This document shows, one piece after another, positions 51,800 to 64,000 of a stretch of 64,000 nucleotides of DNA. The notes under the pieces are model-generated. The model saw only the letters and a list, made by a program, of their open reading frames with translations. It ran no database searches and was not told where the DNA came from. The position numbers and the translations under genes are program-made. Source of the stretch: Glandiceps talaboti (taxonomy: Eukaryota; Hemichordata; Enteropneusta; Spengelidae); the NCBI RefSeq assembly GCF_964340395.1, contig NC_135554.1, positions 24,229,592 to 24,293,591 of the forward strand, in the 5' to 3' direction. The stretch's first letter is position 1. Every line of letters begins with the position of its first letter.

Positions 51800-54590
51800 C
51801 TATTTCTAAAATTTACGTTCTCTGTTTTGTTTGTCTGCGTGGAAAGCCCGCATCACACCACATCTCTCGATTTGATCTGAAAGTGTTGTTTGTTCATTGT
51901 GTGACTTGGTAGTTCGAAGTTTTATTACACCAAATTCTAAATGTGTGAATTACCAAGCTGTCTTTTTATTCTGTTGTTATTGATAGTGTTTTGTATTGGA
52001 TATTGTCTAGTGTTCATTGTGAAACTTTTCTCTAAGTTAGATATCTGAAGTTAATTTTCAGACGTGTGAATTGGTCCTCGGGTGAAATACTTCGTATTTG
52101 GTGGCAACTAAGAAGTCATGGAAAACGTTACCATACAAGTTTCACCTTTTGGTATTTAATAATTAATGACATTCTTACCACGAGCTGTGAATGATGGGAC
52201 ACACTCTATCAAATAATCTTTGTAATTTTTTCTTATCTGAGCATTTATAAATTTCTTGAAACTAATTAATTGAGGTGAATGTTTATTTGAAAACAACAGA
52301 CATGAAATAAAAGTATTTTAGGAAATATGAGTCTGTGCTTTTTAAAATCATGGACTTTGAATTAGTGGGCTCACAAATACATCTCCATGTCAAAATGAAC
52401 CATACATATATCATTCAGGTTTATTCACAACCCAGTAGTTTTTTCCATCATAATGCCACCAACAAATCCACCAATTTTCGAACTGAAGCTGTGAGGTTGA
52501 TTGGCTAATAGTGTTGAAGTTTGTCCTTCTACAACTAGACAATCTAATATCTGTAGTACAAAAGTGTCATGTACCAATGATGAATGAAGTAATGTAGGCT
52601 AGAGACTTGGCCAGTCTGTGTCTGTCTTACTCAAGACAATATTGTTCACTAGTATAACCGAAGCCAACATGTCGAATCAGATAGCTGAGTGTCTAGGCTA
52701 GAGGTATTGCTGAATTAGAATTTTGTCAAAACAAACTGCATAAAAAACCCTGAAATAATTGTCTTAATTTTGTCCATAGCATTTTATTAAATTGTACCTT
52801 TAACACAGTGACAGTGTGGTATGTTATGTACTGTCCAATATTACATTTTGTTTTTAACAATGAAAATTTCCATTCCAGTGTGTATTTACATGTTGTCTTG
52901 TTGCTTGGAATGCCATTCAGAAGTGATCAAAAACAAAGTTGTTTGAATTTAAATCCCCGACCCTTAACCCAGAGACACAGAAAACATTTGGCATACATCT
53001 ATGTCTGTGTGCCACAGGTGTTGGATTAAATTCACTAATCTGTGGTGAGAGTTTTTTCATTTCTTAAGATGTGTGCTGAATTTTGTAAATATTGTCCCCC
53101 TGAAGGATAAAGCTATTGAAGTAAAGAATGGAAGCTTAGTTGATAAGTTGAAAAAAGGTCTTTCTCCATAGCAAAGACTTACATGTACAGCCACACAAGT
53201 AGCTAAATCCAACCATAGATCCTCCACCAACCTGAAAACCATACTTAAATATCAGATGTTACATTGCAATATGTCACCATTGTTGGTGGATTCACTCCAT
53301 GATAGAATCATAAATATTGTCACCCTAACACACACAGTAGACAACAAAACTAACTGCACATGATTGCAGAGTTGTACCACTCCATTACTCTTGTAAGACT
53401 TGAAATACAAATTGTAAATACATCTACCAGGTATCCTTTGTGTGAGTCCTGTTTATTTGATTATATATGAGCTACCCTGAATAAATATATTTTATTATTT
53501 TCAAAACTTTCGACTCCTAATCAACAATTTTTGTATGTGACATTTCTTTGTATTTGTACTGATGGAAAACAAGGAAGGTTACTGTGCATTGTGAATAGGA
53601 TAGGAGATGACAATACAATATTTATATGTATTTGTGTCAGACAGCACTCTTTTAACTTTACAGAAAACCCTTGGCATTTCAAAAGTAATTGTAAGATGGA
53701 CATTGAGTCCAATTGAAAACATCTAGATGTTAATTCTATTCTGTAAGTCTTCTATTTAGTTAGTACTATTGTAACTACCTTTTGTTTTAGTGTGAATTGG
53801 ACAGGTAGGATTTAATTAAATGCACACTGAGTTTATTTGTTAATTTGTAGGCCATTGACTACATTCTACACAGTATGTGCATGACAATGCAGGAACAGTT
53901 GTCAGAGAGAGAGAGCATGGAAGTATGATGGAGAGAGTTGCAAATAAGAGATGCACAATGCAGAAGTTGTACTAATTATGATGTAACAACATCTTCTCCA
54001 TCTTTATGTAAAGCTATACCCAACAAGTGTAAGAACTCCTTTCCTTTCCGTGCATCATCCGAAAAACATCAATCATCATCATTTTTTATCTTGTCTGAAA
54101 ATAAAACAACTACCAACTTTATAATCCACATATCTTTGACATTTGTGATGAGGTACTGACATGCTCAAAATGTAGACTTTGACATTTAGAATGCTTTTAG
54201 AAGTTGTCCCATAAAATTTCAAGTGATTTATAGAAGTACAATTGACCTTAGATATTGAGAGTTTTAAGTACATGTAATCCTAATGTCAATACCCTGCTTC
54301 AGACTGAGGGGACAGTGAAAGATTAGTTTTTTTTAGTCTAAGATTAACCATTTATATGATTCAATGTATGGACAATTAGTGAAAGATTAGAATCGTTTGA
54401 CTACTGGACTAGACCAAATTTGTCTGTGTGATCATGGAAGTATAGGTGATACATCCATGATTTGATTGACTCTAATTTAATTTGTTATGATAATGACAAG
54501 CTATTTCTAATGTGTAAATCTCTAAGCAATGTATACTTGTGGTCTGTATCTCATTTGTGGGTTGTGTCACCTTTGTACATCACAGTGAAC
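51800..54590. other. Non-coding DNA
   Basis: No supported exon. A 49-nt minus-strand stretch at 53182-53230 has an acceptor TGGTTTTCAG and donor GTAAGT but no confirmed phase partner. Confidence 0.4.
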
Positions 54591-54598
54591 AACAACAA

Positions 54599-54616
54599 CC
54601 CCCCCCCCCCCCCCCC
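54599..54616. repeat. Poly-C tract, 18 bp
   Basis: Eighteen C after an AAC trinucleotide run. Confidence 0.95.
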
Positions 54617-54741
54617 GAATAATATTCAACAGAGATTTACACCAAATATGTTTAACTATAGACTTGTCTTTTAATTAGATTGTAGGAATTCTTAGACGAG
54701 TTGAGCTCACTTCATGCACATGGTATGTGTAATAATTAGAT

Positions 54742-54888
54742 ATTGTTCCCAATATTTGTCTTTGTTCAACAATGGAAAATAGTAGTGACCTAAGGGGCCT
54801 TGTCACTATGAGTTTATAGACGAGTAGTGAAAAAACCCTTAGGTTCTGAGTATTTTCCAGCTGAATGAAGAAAACACAAGGGAATAAT
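54742..54888. mobile_element. Small MITE, family A, diverged copy
   Basis: Ends ATTGTTCCC and GGGAATAAT inverted, core GTGACCTAAGGGGCCTTGTC and ACTATGAGT as in 9962-10090. Confidence 0.55.
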
Positions 54889-54899
54889 TTTACCTCCTC

Positions 54900-57060
54900 A
54901 AGCATAATTAGTGAAAAATAATGTGATTTTGAATGTTTTGACTTGTATTTTGAGCATCTCATGACCCATGGCAGTGATGTAGGAACACAGGGTGTTGTAA
55001 TGTAGACCAGCGTCAACCTTTGTATAAAATTCATATATTCTGTTCAAAGACGATGACTTAGCTTGTGTATGGTATAATGGTCCTTATCTTTTTTCAACCA
55101 TTCCATACTTTATGCTTAGTTACTAGTACAACCTTTCAAAGTTTCTAGGCATAAGATGTAGTAGGCATAACATTAACTATGCCTTTAAAGTTTAATGTGA
55201 CGGCACTGAGAACGACTTTATTAATGTCTGTACCTAACGTTGGATTAAAATTCTGTAGCTAGGATTTGTATGACTGGATACTAATAGGTTTTGCTATCTA
55301 ATATTCAGGTTAATGATGCTATAAAACTAAGGCATAGTGTTGATGTCCTCAGCAACTGAATTCCTGTCTTTTGTTTCTTAATGAAAATCAATACCATAAG
55401 CAACTGAATTCATGTGTTTCTGTACCTATCATAGCTAGAGTTAATCCTAAGTATAGAGAAAGTGAACTCTAGTCCAGTTCCCCAGACTGTAAAGTTTCTG
55501 TGATAAAACAAGGTTAAAAGTAAAAATTATATTAACCATGGAATGTTTACCAGGCTACTTCCTCTTAATGCTGTCTGTTGTTTCACAATGGACTCCAGTT
55601 TATTTAAAGTGAATACTGTATTCAGTTGTCATTTTAGTTCTGTAAAATCAACATAATTTGACGAATGTAAAAGTCTAAATCTGGTATAATGTAGCTATCC
55701 TTCACTTGTCTGTGTTGTTTCAAAAAAGGGTTTTACTTTCTAGTCAGAGCTGATCCCCACAGAGGTCAAGAGAAATTAGCTCTAAATTTGTGAAAACAAC
55801 CCTAGTTATAAAATAAAGCAAAAAAAAAATGAAAAAGAGATAAATTTATTTAGTTTCTTTTTCATATTGTGCTTATATTTTGAAGGGAGAATCAGTGAAA
55901 TACGGTACCTTTGAAACTTTAATACATGTAGGTTGACTAGACTGTTATCAGTCATGATAACAACACTGTGTAGTCAATATAAAACTTACTAGCCCAGAGA
56001 CTTAGCTGTTGGGTTTGACAGTACTGTTTACCTCATACATGGTAACAGTAGCCTGTGATAGTGAACACACAGCAAGTCTAATGACTAATATTAGATTTAA
56101 TTTGTGTATTGTACCCAAGGAAAAACCTGAGAACTTTAGGTAGACTGTAACTACCTAATGAGTTTGAATTCAGAAAAACAAAACACCAGTCAAGTACAGC
56201 CTTGTCATTAACCTCCAACAATCATTTTTTTCTCTTGATAACAAAGCCTTTTGTCAATGGTATCCTTAGATTAATAGTCAGACTGACAGACAATAATATT
56301 TTTCAAACCACACACCAAGAGATAATGTAGAAACAAGATCAGGGGAACTGCATTAGGCTTGAATTTTAAAACTATAGTATGCTGTGTGTTATATATTTTG
56401 TTGCAGTCTAATATGGCAGCATTGTCTTGTTAAAAAGTCTGTGGTACACAGACAGCCCACGTCATCTACCCACCCTTATTTGCATGCAGACATGCGCACA
56501 CACGTGCACATGCAGTTGTGCATACACACATACACACAGGTTCACAAGCTTGCATGCTAACATAAATGCAACATATACATGTACATGAATTAAGAAAATT
56601 CTCTGCTCTTTTTAAAATATAATTAAATTCACATGGAAAAGTAACTGAAAAGTCATTTTGTGACTTTATATCGATTATACTTTTTATATATAGTTTGATT
56701 CATTTATCAAATAACAATTAGCAAATCCAACACTGAAATGCCTTCAGGCTTTACATCATACATGCTGAAACTGTTGTAGAAGAAACATCTGCATACTAGA
56801 ACAGATCTAGTTGTTGTCATGACAATGTCATATCAATTTGACTTGTGGTTATCGTATAATCTTGGTATCATGACAACCTTGTGACCCGCACATAATGTTT
56901 TAATAAGATGAACAGCTACACTATCATGGGCTGATAATAGATTTTACATATACTCATACAGGAACAGACTTTGATCTTAAAGAAGTAGACAACAGAACCA
57001 GACAACAGCAGAAAGATTTTAATCATCAAAGGACGTTAAATAGAAACTTCACAATTGCCG
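54900..57060. other. Non-coding DNA
   Basis: No gene or known repeat family recognised. A plus-strand stretch from 56961 stays open through the poly-C tract at 57071; see the rejected list. Confidence 0.4.
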
Positions 57061-57067
57061 TTGTCAA

Positions 57068-57070
<3 letters not shown>

Positions 57071-57102
<32 letters not shown>
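57071..57102. repeat. Poly-C tract, 32 bp
   Basis: Thirty-two uninterrupted C bases, a strong slippage and G-quadruplex/i-motif candidate. Confidence 0.95.
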
Positions 57103-57411
57103 ATGTAGATATTAAACAAAGGATGACTTGTTGTTTTGTCGGTTATCACTGGTAAGTAAAAGGTTATTGTCAAGAAATGTTAAATTTTAACTTGTGACTG
57201 TATAAGGGAGTACTCAATAGACTAAGTTATTGTTGAGCCATATTACTAGTGTTAGGCTTCTAACCACATTAATTGATACTATCATGACACAGCACATCAT
57301 ACATAACTGACTACATTTGTATTAAGTGGAACTGTGTTGCCACTCAGCAAATGAATTAACAAATCTATCAGTGCCCTACGGTATGAACATTCACATTTCG
57401 ATTTTATCTTA

Positions 57412-57872
57412 AAGGGGAATGCCACTTCAGGAAATAAAGTCATTTTCATAAATTATATGGGTTCTGGCGAGTCATATCATTATTTTACATCACCTTCAAT
57501 TACTTGCGATTTCAGAGAAACAGCAAGTTGATCTTGTACTTTATAATGTATCTTTGCTGTGGGAAATTAACATCATGGGGGGTCTGCTGATATAATATAT
57601 TCAAGTTACACAATGAATATTCATGAGAGATTTTTTACACAGAAGGGTACTGACACTCAGGACTCATGAATATTCAGTGTGCAACTTGAATATATTATTT
57701 CTGCTGACCAGCAGTAGCTCATAGCAAAATATATCTTATCAAGGCACAACAAGATCAACGTGATGCTTCTCGAAAATGGCAAGTAATTGTAGGGGATGTA
57801 GCATAATGAAGTGATTTTGCAGAACCCATAGTTTCTGAAAATGTCTCTATTTCCTAGAGTGGCATTCCTCTT
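57412..57872. mobile_element. Fold-back MITE, 461 bp, TA target site
   Basis: Nearly the whole element is an inverted repeat with arms of about 215 bp: left AAGGGGAATGCCACTTCAGG, right read in reverse AAGAGGAATGCCACTCTAGG. TA flanks both sides. The arms stay alignable to the centre (TATATTCAAGTT ... GAATATTCATGAG). Tc1/mariner-type target site; no ORF. Confidence 0.85.
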
Positions 57873-58341
57873 TACATGTAACTGTTATTCCAGGAGGTAC
57901 CAATATTGAATTAGTGTTGATTTTATTCTGATTTGCTAGGTATGTGCATATACTGGTAAACAACAACCATGTGTTTCAATTACTTTATAAGCTGTACTGG
58001 TGAAATTTTCTTTTTTCAAAGAGGTCATTGGTATATGCAAATTATGTGATTAGTATGTATGATTTCCTGTTAAAAGTGATCAGATCTAGCCATTGCTCAT
58101 AAAATCCATCTGTGAACCACATTTCTTCCATTATGGATCATATGAAGAGACAACTCAAACATTACAATTCTTCTTATACTATGTTTAGTACAAATTACAG
58201 TCATGACAAATGATATTTCATATTAAATGTCATAAAAGTATTGATATGTGGGATACTTGTCAGAGTAAAAGAATTACAAGTATATGATATATAGCTATTG
58301 CCTGAGGATAAATTGAATGATGTGTATGGATCCAATATCAC

Positions 58342-58431
58342 CTGCGGTCTGTACAGTGACATTAGTTCCTGTGGGCTGTTTGTATGTAAATGATGCAGTG
58401 GACAAACTCTCTGTGAACTTTATATTAGCAC
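58342..58431 (-). CDS. Candidate exon D of an unrecognised minus-strand gene
   Basis: 90 nt, phase 1 to 1, acceptor TATCTTTACCAG, donor GTGATA (weak). Encodes ANIKFTESLSTASFTYKQPT and GTNVTVQTAG, Ser/Thr-rich with an N-glycosylation site, so possibly extracellular. Phase fits the two exons at 61810 and 63083. If read past the donor it stops after 16 more codons. Family not recognised. Confidence 0.4.
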
Positions 58432-59947
58432 CTGGTAAAGATAGTACTTGAAAACAGAGAACAATGTTTAATAACTGACTAGGTGGGACTCATTCCAACT
58501 TAAAATAAGAGAAGTGTAACTTGGTTATTTAGTCCATTCGATATTGATTATTTAATGTGTGAATATTCTAAAATAATAATTCCAATTTATGTTTCGATCT
58601 TATTGATGTACTATATTTCATACTACTCAAATATTGATTGAATACAGAAATGTTACCATGCACAATGACAATTCTATTTTTTCTAAATTGTTTATTTTGT
58701 TTGTTGCTATAGAAATTGATTACTTTGAAATGTGGTGTTGTACACTTGTGTTTTGCCAGGTGATCTAACAACTATGGCAAATTATATAAATGATTGTCAG
58801 TTCTGTAAATTACATCTTTACACATTTATTCAATGGTTTAAAAGAAACAAATATGATTTATTTTTTAATATGCAAGTCATGTACTCAAAGGTTAAGTAGT
58901 TTTAAGATAAAACACTAAACAATCTGTGCTGTCTTGAGTTCTGACAGTACATGTATTTTGAGAATCAATATTGAATGATCACTACAGATTGTGTTGTGAC
59001 AAATGTAAACATAAATGAAAGTGTATGCTCACTAACTAAAATTAGCAGGAAATAAGGAACGTGTGAAATGATTGTTTGGCACAGACCAGTTCTCTTTTGA
59101 TGTGTTGAAAAAAAAGAAAATAAATGGAGTAAATGAATTATGGTGTGTTAGAAGTGGTTGTGTACTTTACTTGCTAAGAGGTGAGAGGTTGATAAGCATA
59201 CCGGTACTTCTTTACATTTCTGATGTATTAAACCTAGGCAGTTAGTAGTTGGTGCAGCTGCAGCTTAGAGTAGGTCATGCCCTCTTACCCAAGCTGAACA
59301 AAACAACAAAAATAACCATTGTTCTGTTTTTGTGAAGGGTTCCATTCTTACATCATCATGTATACTCAAAATGTATAATACTCAAGAAAATGAGATTTAA
59401 TTAGTTGTATTTTTGTAGTGCATGATACATGTAAAGTAGGTAAAATCCACTTCTGAGTTCTTCTGTCTAGATGTCATTTCATTTTTAAAAAGTTACATGT
59501 ACATGTACAGTGTTTATGCTGAGGATGGGGAACCTTGCTAATACGGGAGAGTTAGGTAAATCTTGCATAGATTTTCTTATAAGTATCTTGTACCATAATT
59601 TGTCATGTAATTGTACCATAATTTGACCAGTAAAGTGACCTAGAAACACAGGTAAATGTAGGTTTTATCTACTTTAACCACCCTTAGTTGATAACTGTAG
59701 TCATTCAAATTCTTATAGAAACAAATAATACGTAGGTGATGTCACATTAGTTATGATGTCACCCTTTTTGTCTTTGTTCAGTGCAGTGTTGGTATTTTAT
59801 GTTACATGTGTTTATTCTGTGGTATATTCTTTGTGTTGTTAGTGAAGGTGTTCTGTACAGAGTAAGGCGATGATGATATTGTAAAAAACTAAGTTGAACT
59901 GGAAAACAATGACGTAAGTTTATTTCAAGAAACATAAAATCATGTAC

Positions 59948-60002
59948 CTGAAATCCCTTCTGCTAGGATAGGCTGTAAAACTATTGCGTGATCAAGGTCC
60001 AT
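59948..60002 (-). CDS. Candidate alternative first exon of the same minus-strand gene
   Basis: Kozak-perfect ACCATGG on the minus strand starts MDLDHAIVLQPILAEGISG and ends at donor GTACAT in phase 1, matching exon D. An in-frame TGA lies upstream. No acceptor allows it as an internal exon in this frame, so it would be a separate start. Weak. Confidence 0.2.
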
Positions 60003-60236
60003 GGTACTAGACGAATCGAAATGTCGTATTCATTTCCAATTTACCGTTCCAAAGTAACTATATTGTACTGGCCTTCAGTATATAGTGTTTTTTAGAATAC
60101 AAACATAAATTGTTATACATACAAGTAATAGTATTCAAATTACATTCATAATCGTTAATTGTGTTTTAGGAGAATGATACCATCGGATATAATGTAGATT
60201 GTAAAAGCATGTAAATGATGTTGTGTGATACAGCCC

Positions 60237-60385
60237 TTGAGGCTCAAAATTAGCAGTAGTTCACTATTAAAAGGCACATAGACTACTAAACATCATATCT
60301 AGACTACCAAATTTATATAGTGGTAGTTTGTTAGATCAATAGAAAAGTGTAACTAAAACTTCATTACAGTAAATCTGACTACCAA
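60237..60385. mobile_element. Diverged fragment of the hAT-like MITE
   Basis: TTGAGGCTCAAAATTAGCAG plus GACTACCAAA and GGTAGT motifs resemble 44209-44489; the right end is not clear. Confidence 0.4.
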
Positions 60386-61809
60386 GTGTAGAAGTTTGAA
60401 GTCCTATAAGGCATATCTTTATGACTGACATGACATGTCCTAGTTAACAGCCTAGCAAGCATTGATGTTGACTTGTGAATTTGACCTGTAGGCTGTACAT
60501 GGCAGCTAATCTTACAATGAATTGCCTCAAGCCAAAATATGTGAAGGCTTGAGGTGTAGTATACTGTATATTGGGTGTGAAAGAAAAAGAGGTTGGACTT
60601 GGTAATTGTGTGTTCTTTGTCCCTAACTTCTAAAGCAATGTTGATACAATACCAACACATTGTTTATGCTTATACTGTGGCCATAAATTCACAAGGCAAT
60701 GGTTGAATGAAAGACAGGGATGACTTAGGTTGCTACAGCTAAACTAAAGAAGAAAAATAGCCAAGGCAGCTGGAGGTCAGCTATTTTAAGTATCTGTACT
60801 TGCGCCACTGACATATAGTTGTATTGTACATAAAAATCTACCTGGGAACATTATGTACAGGTGATACAGTTTCCCCATGGTTGTCACAGCAACCAGTGTA
60901 AACAATACTGTTGTGGCTCTTCTATGTATTTGTTCATTCATTCTAATACATTTTATCTTGGGTTGTAACAATGTAGTTATAGTCTGTGTCTGTTTTCATA
61001 GTCATCTTAAATGTTTAATCTGAGCAGATGGTGCAATGTTGTGTGCAATGTTGTGTGTATTTACTGGACTGTGAAATGTACCACTGTAGTGTCTGAATGA
61101 GATTTGCTTGTATTTAAAGTGTTCAAGTGAAATGACAAATTACACAGAAACTGATAGGTTTTTCAGGAAAGGAATATCTGTTGAGTTTCATATCCAATAT
61201 TCCCATGTGTTTGTACTGTTTGACGACAACAGAATTTCACAAAAATGTGAAATACACAAAATGTAGGATATGATTTATTGCTAGTAGTGATTTTATAGGC
61301 ATCATTATTGCTACAATGACCATAGCAATTTAGAATAGAGGTTAGTAAGAGTGAAAAAGGAAATGACAAAATATAATCTAATCACTGAGAGGGATGCTGG
61401 TGGTTGGTGGTTGGGGTGGGGGATTAGTCTGCATCAACATGTAAACACAGATTTGGAAGTATTGTATCACCAACTTGAACATATATAGTTATATATATCC
61501 TTGAAATGTCAAATAGGGCCAAATTCTTTGCGAACTATCCAAAAATGCTTCAAACGACCCAAAAACGATCAATAAACGACCAAAACATGATCCAAACTAG
61601 CCTCATTAAATTGTGTTTGAATGCTCAGAATAGGAACACTATGCATGAAATACAGAGTGACATTTCTTTGAAAATTGACTTTTTGACAATTATCGGTATA
61701 AAATCATGTAAAATTGTAACAGAAAAATGACTCAGTTTTAATTCATGCATACATTTGTACACAAAAATTAAACGTTAGCATGTAGAGGTCTCATGTTAGA
61801 GGCACTTAC

Positions 61810-61857
61810 CCCTCCCTGGTAATGTGGTATATAGCAACCCAATGGTAGAAGACAAGA
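61810..61857 (-). CDS. Candidate exon B of an unrecognised minus-strand gene
   Basis: 48 nt, phase 1 to 1, with a strong acceptor GGTTTACTTTTCAG and donor GTAAGT. Encodes LSSTIGLLYTTLPGR. Joins in phase to the exon at 63083 and to exon D. Confidence 0.4.
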
Positions 61858-62783
61858 CTGAAAAGTAAACCTTAAATTTGTACATTATTCATGTTCTCAT
61901 ATGGATGGAGCCACCCATTTTTACACATTTTCCTTTATTGTATGTATTGAATATTTTTATTTGACACAAAGAAAAGAATCCATAGTGTTCATACTATTTT
62001 CATAAATTTGTAAAAGCAATATACACAGACTGACTTTTTCCTGTATATTGACATTTCAGTCCCTTGTATCAATATAGCCCATTACTGACTGAAAGAAAAG
62101 AATCGAGCATGAAGTTTAACTACAACTTATTACCTTGAGTGAACAGGAGAAGATTACTTCATTTTAATGAAATAGATAAAAGATAGCTTTTTAAAGACAT
62201 GTACACAGTAAAATGACATTATAATAACCCCTCATTACAGCTAATCTCACCTGTCCAAAGTGTTATTGATATGTCTTAAACTCTTATCTCAAGAACATAC
62301 TCTCAAACAATACTTATAGCATCTAAATTCCAAGGTCCAATACAATTGCCAAGTACATCAAGGAAAATTATACCGCATTTACAATTCAGTTTACAACCTG
62401 TATTCTGTTCCTAGGCATAATTGTTTTACTATCATGTACAGTGCTGTTAGTATTAAAGTAGGTAATATCTCCATGCCAGCCAGATTACCTTGAAACACAG
62501 GGTATACTACTAAGTACTAAATTACATTTTATTGGGTTAATTTATCAGTAATGTGTGCAGTTACAGTGTTAGTAAGGATTGGCTCATTGTGAGATACATT
62601 TTGTTTGAGTTGTACCAAGATTTTAATTTTATCTCTGTGTTTGTACATATATCTAAAAAACAGGGAAAGAATGGGTAAGATTAACTTTAAGGTGACCAGT
62701 CTTGGTCAGATTTCTCTGTGTGACAGAGCTGGAGCTACTTCTCTGTCTGTCCTATTCTTCTTTCCTCTTCCCTCCCCCCTTCC

Positions 62784-62810
62784 TTCTCTCTCTGTCTCTC
62801 TGTCTCTCTG

Positions 62811-62853
<43 letters not shown>

Positions 62854-62899
62854 CGCTCACTCCCTCCCTCCTTCCCCCTCCCTCCCTCCCTCCCTCCCT
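62784..62899. repeat. CT-rich microsatellite (CTCTCTGT / CT / CCTC)
   Basis: Imperfect CTCTCTGT units, then pure CT, then CCCT units. Leu/Ser/Pro reading frames here are not genes. Confidence 0.95.
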
Positions 62900-63082
62900 A
62901 CCTAACTACCTTTCTCCTGCCATTCTGATGCTACATCTCTATGTTTAGTAAGAATCTCAAGGAAAAACATTAGTCTAGAAGTCAGGGAGGGGACAATTTG
63001 TTTTATGAGAAGCCCAAATATCATTATCAGTGATGGATACACATTTTCATGCAGATAAGCACTTTTGGTGTCACTATCTTAC

Positions 63083-63148
63083 CATTGGAGACATTATAAT
63101 CTTTTTCTGAACTGGCCATAGAGGATGTCCAATTTTTACAATTATTTC
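63083..63148 (-). CDS. Candidate exon A of an unrecognised minus-strand gene
   Basis: 66 nt, phase 1 to 1, acceptor TTTCTTCCATTCTAG, donor GTAAGA. Encodes NNCKNWTSSMASSEKDYNVS plus N, with N-glycosylation sites. An internal ATG (MASSEK) could instead make it a first exon. Confidence 0.4.
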
Positions 63149-64000
63149 CTAGAATGGAAGAAATGTTTTGGTCACAAGAAGCATAAAAATAAAAGGGTCT
63201 ACAAGGGTGGCAAGTACTTTTTGTAATTTTTGAGAACCCTTTGATATATATTGAGTCACATTCTATACTACTTCATTTCATTCTAAAATGGTATGAAAAC
63301 AGCCACAAGACCCAACATTCTTGGTGTCAACTTCTAACTAGGTCGTATCGGTTTTTGAACCATTGTGGGGAAAAAACTCTAGTGAGAATACTGCATGTAT
63401 ACATGAGAAGTACCGTAGTACATGTATGATGAGAACAATAAGGAATTGTCCATTGTGTAAGATCTGAGTTATATCAATATTTAATCCTACACAAATGTAC
63501 AAAAACAGTACATGTCTGTAACTAAACAACAGGAAATAGGTGAAGAAGGGGTGAGAAGACCACAGTTTGACAAGTACACTTGAATTCTAAGCCATTAATC
63601 TGTGTTAATGCTTGACAGATTGATGTTGCTGGTGATGGTTGGCATGTACCAGTTCTTCCCACCCACCCAATAATATCATATTCATTCATCTGTCAAAACA
63701 GTACTTATCAGCCCTGTAGTTTGCTGGCTTGATTAAAAGCATGTGAATTATTTTCAATAATAGAATATTTGTGAGCTGTTGGTGTTATAGCTAAAATTGA
63801 ATTTGAAATCAACATGAATTACATGATTATGAATAAATAAATGTTCAACTTTTGATCTTTATTGTAAATCAACCAAAAACTAGCTATTCTATAATTTTAA
63901 ACCAACTCTTTCATGTTGTAGTTTATTTCCTGAGTCTAACCACTTTAAAGTATGTAGGCTAGCTGTACTAAAATGCTTAATCATGTTCATTTGAATCATT
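63149..64000. other. Non-coding DNA to the window edge
   Basis: No exon, RNA gene or repeat family recognised. Confidence 0.4.

Noticed and set aside
53182-53230. 49-nt minus-strand exon-like stretch with good splice sites
   Set aside because: Phase does not join directly to the other minus-strand candidates and the peptide is not recognised.
56961-57151. Plus-strand open stretch with acceptor CATACAG, a Pro run over the poly-C tract and donor GTAAGT
   Set aside because: Odd composition, coding would depend on the exact length of an unstable 32-C tract, and no partner exon was found.

Overview
The window is nuclear DNA of a multicellular animal, most likely a marine invertebrate. Genes have many GT-AG introns, and the sequence is AT-rich and full of microsatellites, LINE/SINE/MITE-type repeats and minisatellites. 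Three conserved animal genes can be reconstructed: the 3' part of RNF11 (+), a complete WDR18 (-) and a complete vasa/DDX4 (+). Vasa carries seven CCHC zinc knuckles. Vertebrate DDX4 and Drosophila Vasa lack these, while several cnidarian, lophotrochozoan, hemichordate, cephalochordate and tunicate Vasas have them. The exact phylum cannot be told from this window.

Layout. 1-6325: a CR1/L2-like non-LTR retrotransposon, cut by the left edge, with two uninterrupted ORFs. ORF1 joins an RNase H1-type hybrid-binding domain, a coiled coil and an SGNH (GDSL) esterase domain. ORF2 is an AP endonuclease plus reverse transcriptase. 6326-12064: repeat-rich non-coding DNA, probably an RNF11 intron. 12065-13979: the last two RNF11 coding exons. 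13980-20463: RNF11 3' region and intergenic DNA. 20480-30483: WDR18, ten coding exons on the minus strand, 430 residues. 30484-31293: a shared head-to-head promoter region. 31294-48670: vasa, sixteen coding exons, 843 residues, with a 3' UTR to about 50.18 kb. From 51.2 kb onward lies a CpG-richer possible promoter, then mostly non-coding DNA. Three short minus-strand candidate exons with matching phase (58.3-63.1 kb) may belong to an unrecognised gene.

The most unusual structure is in vasa. The exon carrying the first zinc knuckle is followed by about 1.67 kb of 36-bp tandem repeats. Each unit is a copy of the exon's own 3' end plus its 5' splice site, giving roughly forty GTAAGT donors in a row. 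The same kind of event, tandem duplication of an exon end together with its donor, is seen after vasa exons 2 and 5 and after WDR18 exon 2. Knuckles 1-4 lie on short exons of 75-81 bp, all phase 1 at both ends, so they can be duplicated or skipped without breaking the frame.

The introns also hold fold-back elements with nested terminal hairpins and 9-10 bp target duplications, like Mutator-type elements, and smaller TA-flanked or hAT-like MITEs. Vasa acts in germline RNA control, WDR18 in 60S ribosome biogenesis and RNF11 in ubiquitin signalling. No functional link is implied beyond the shared vasa/WDR18 promoter region.
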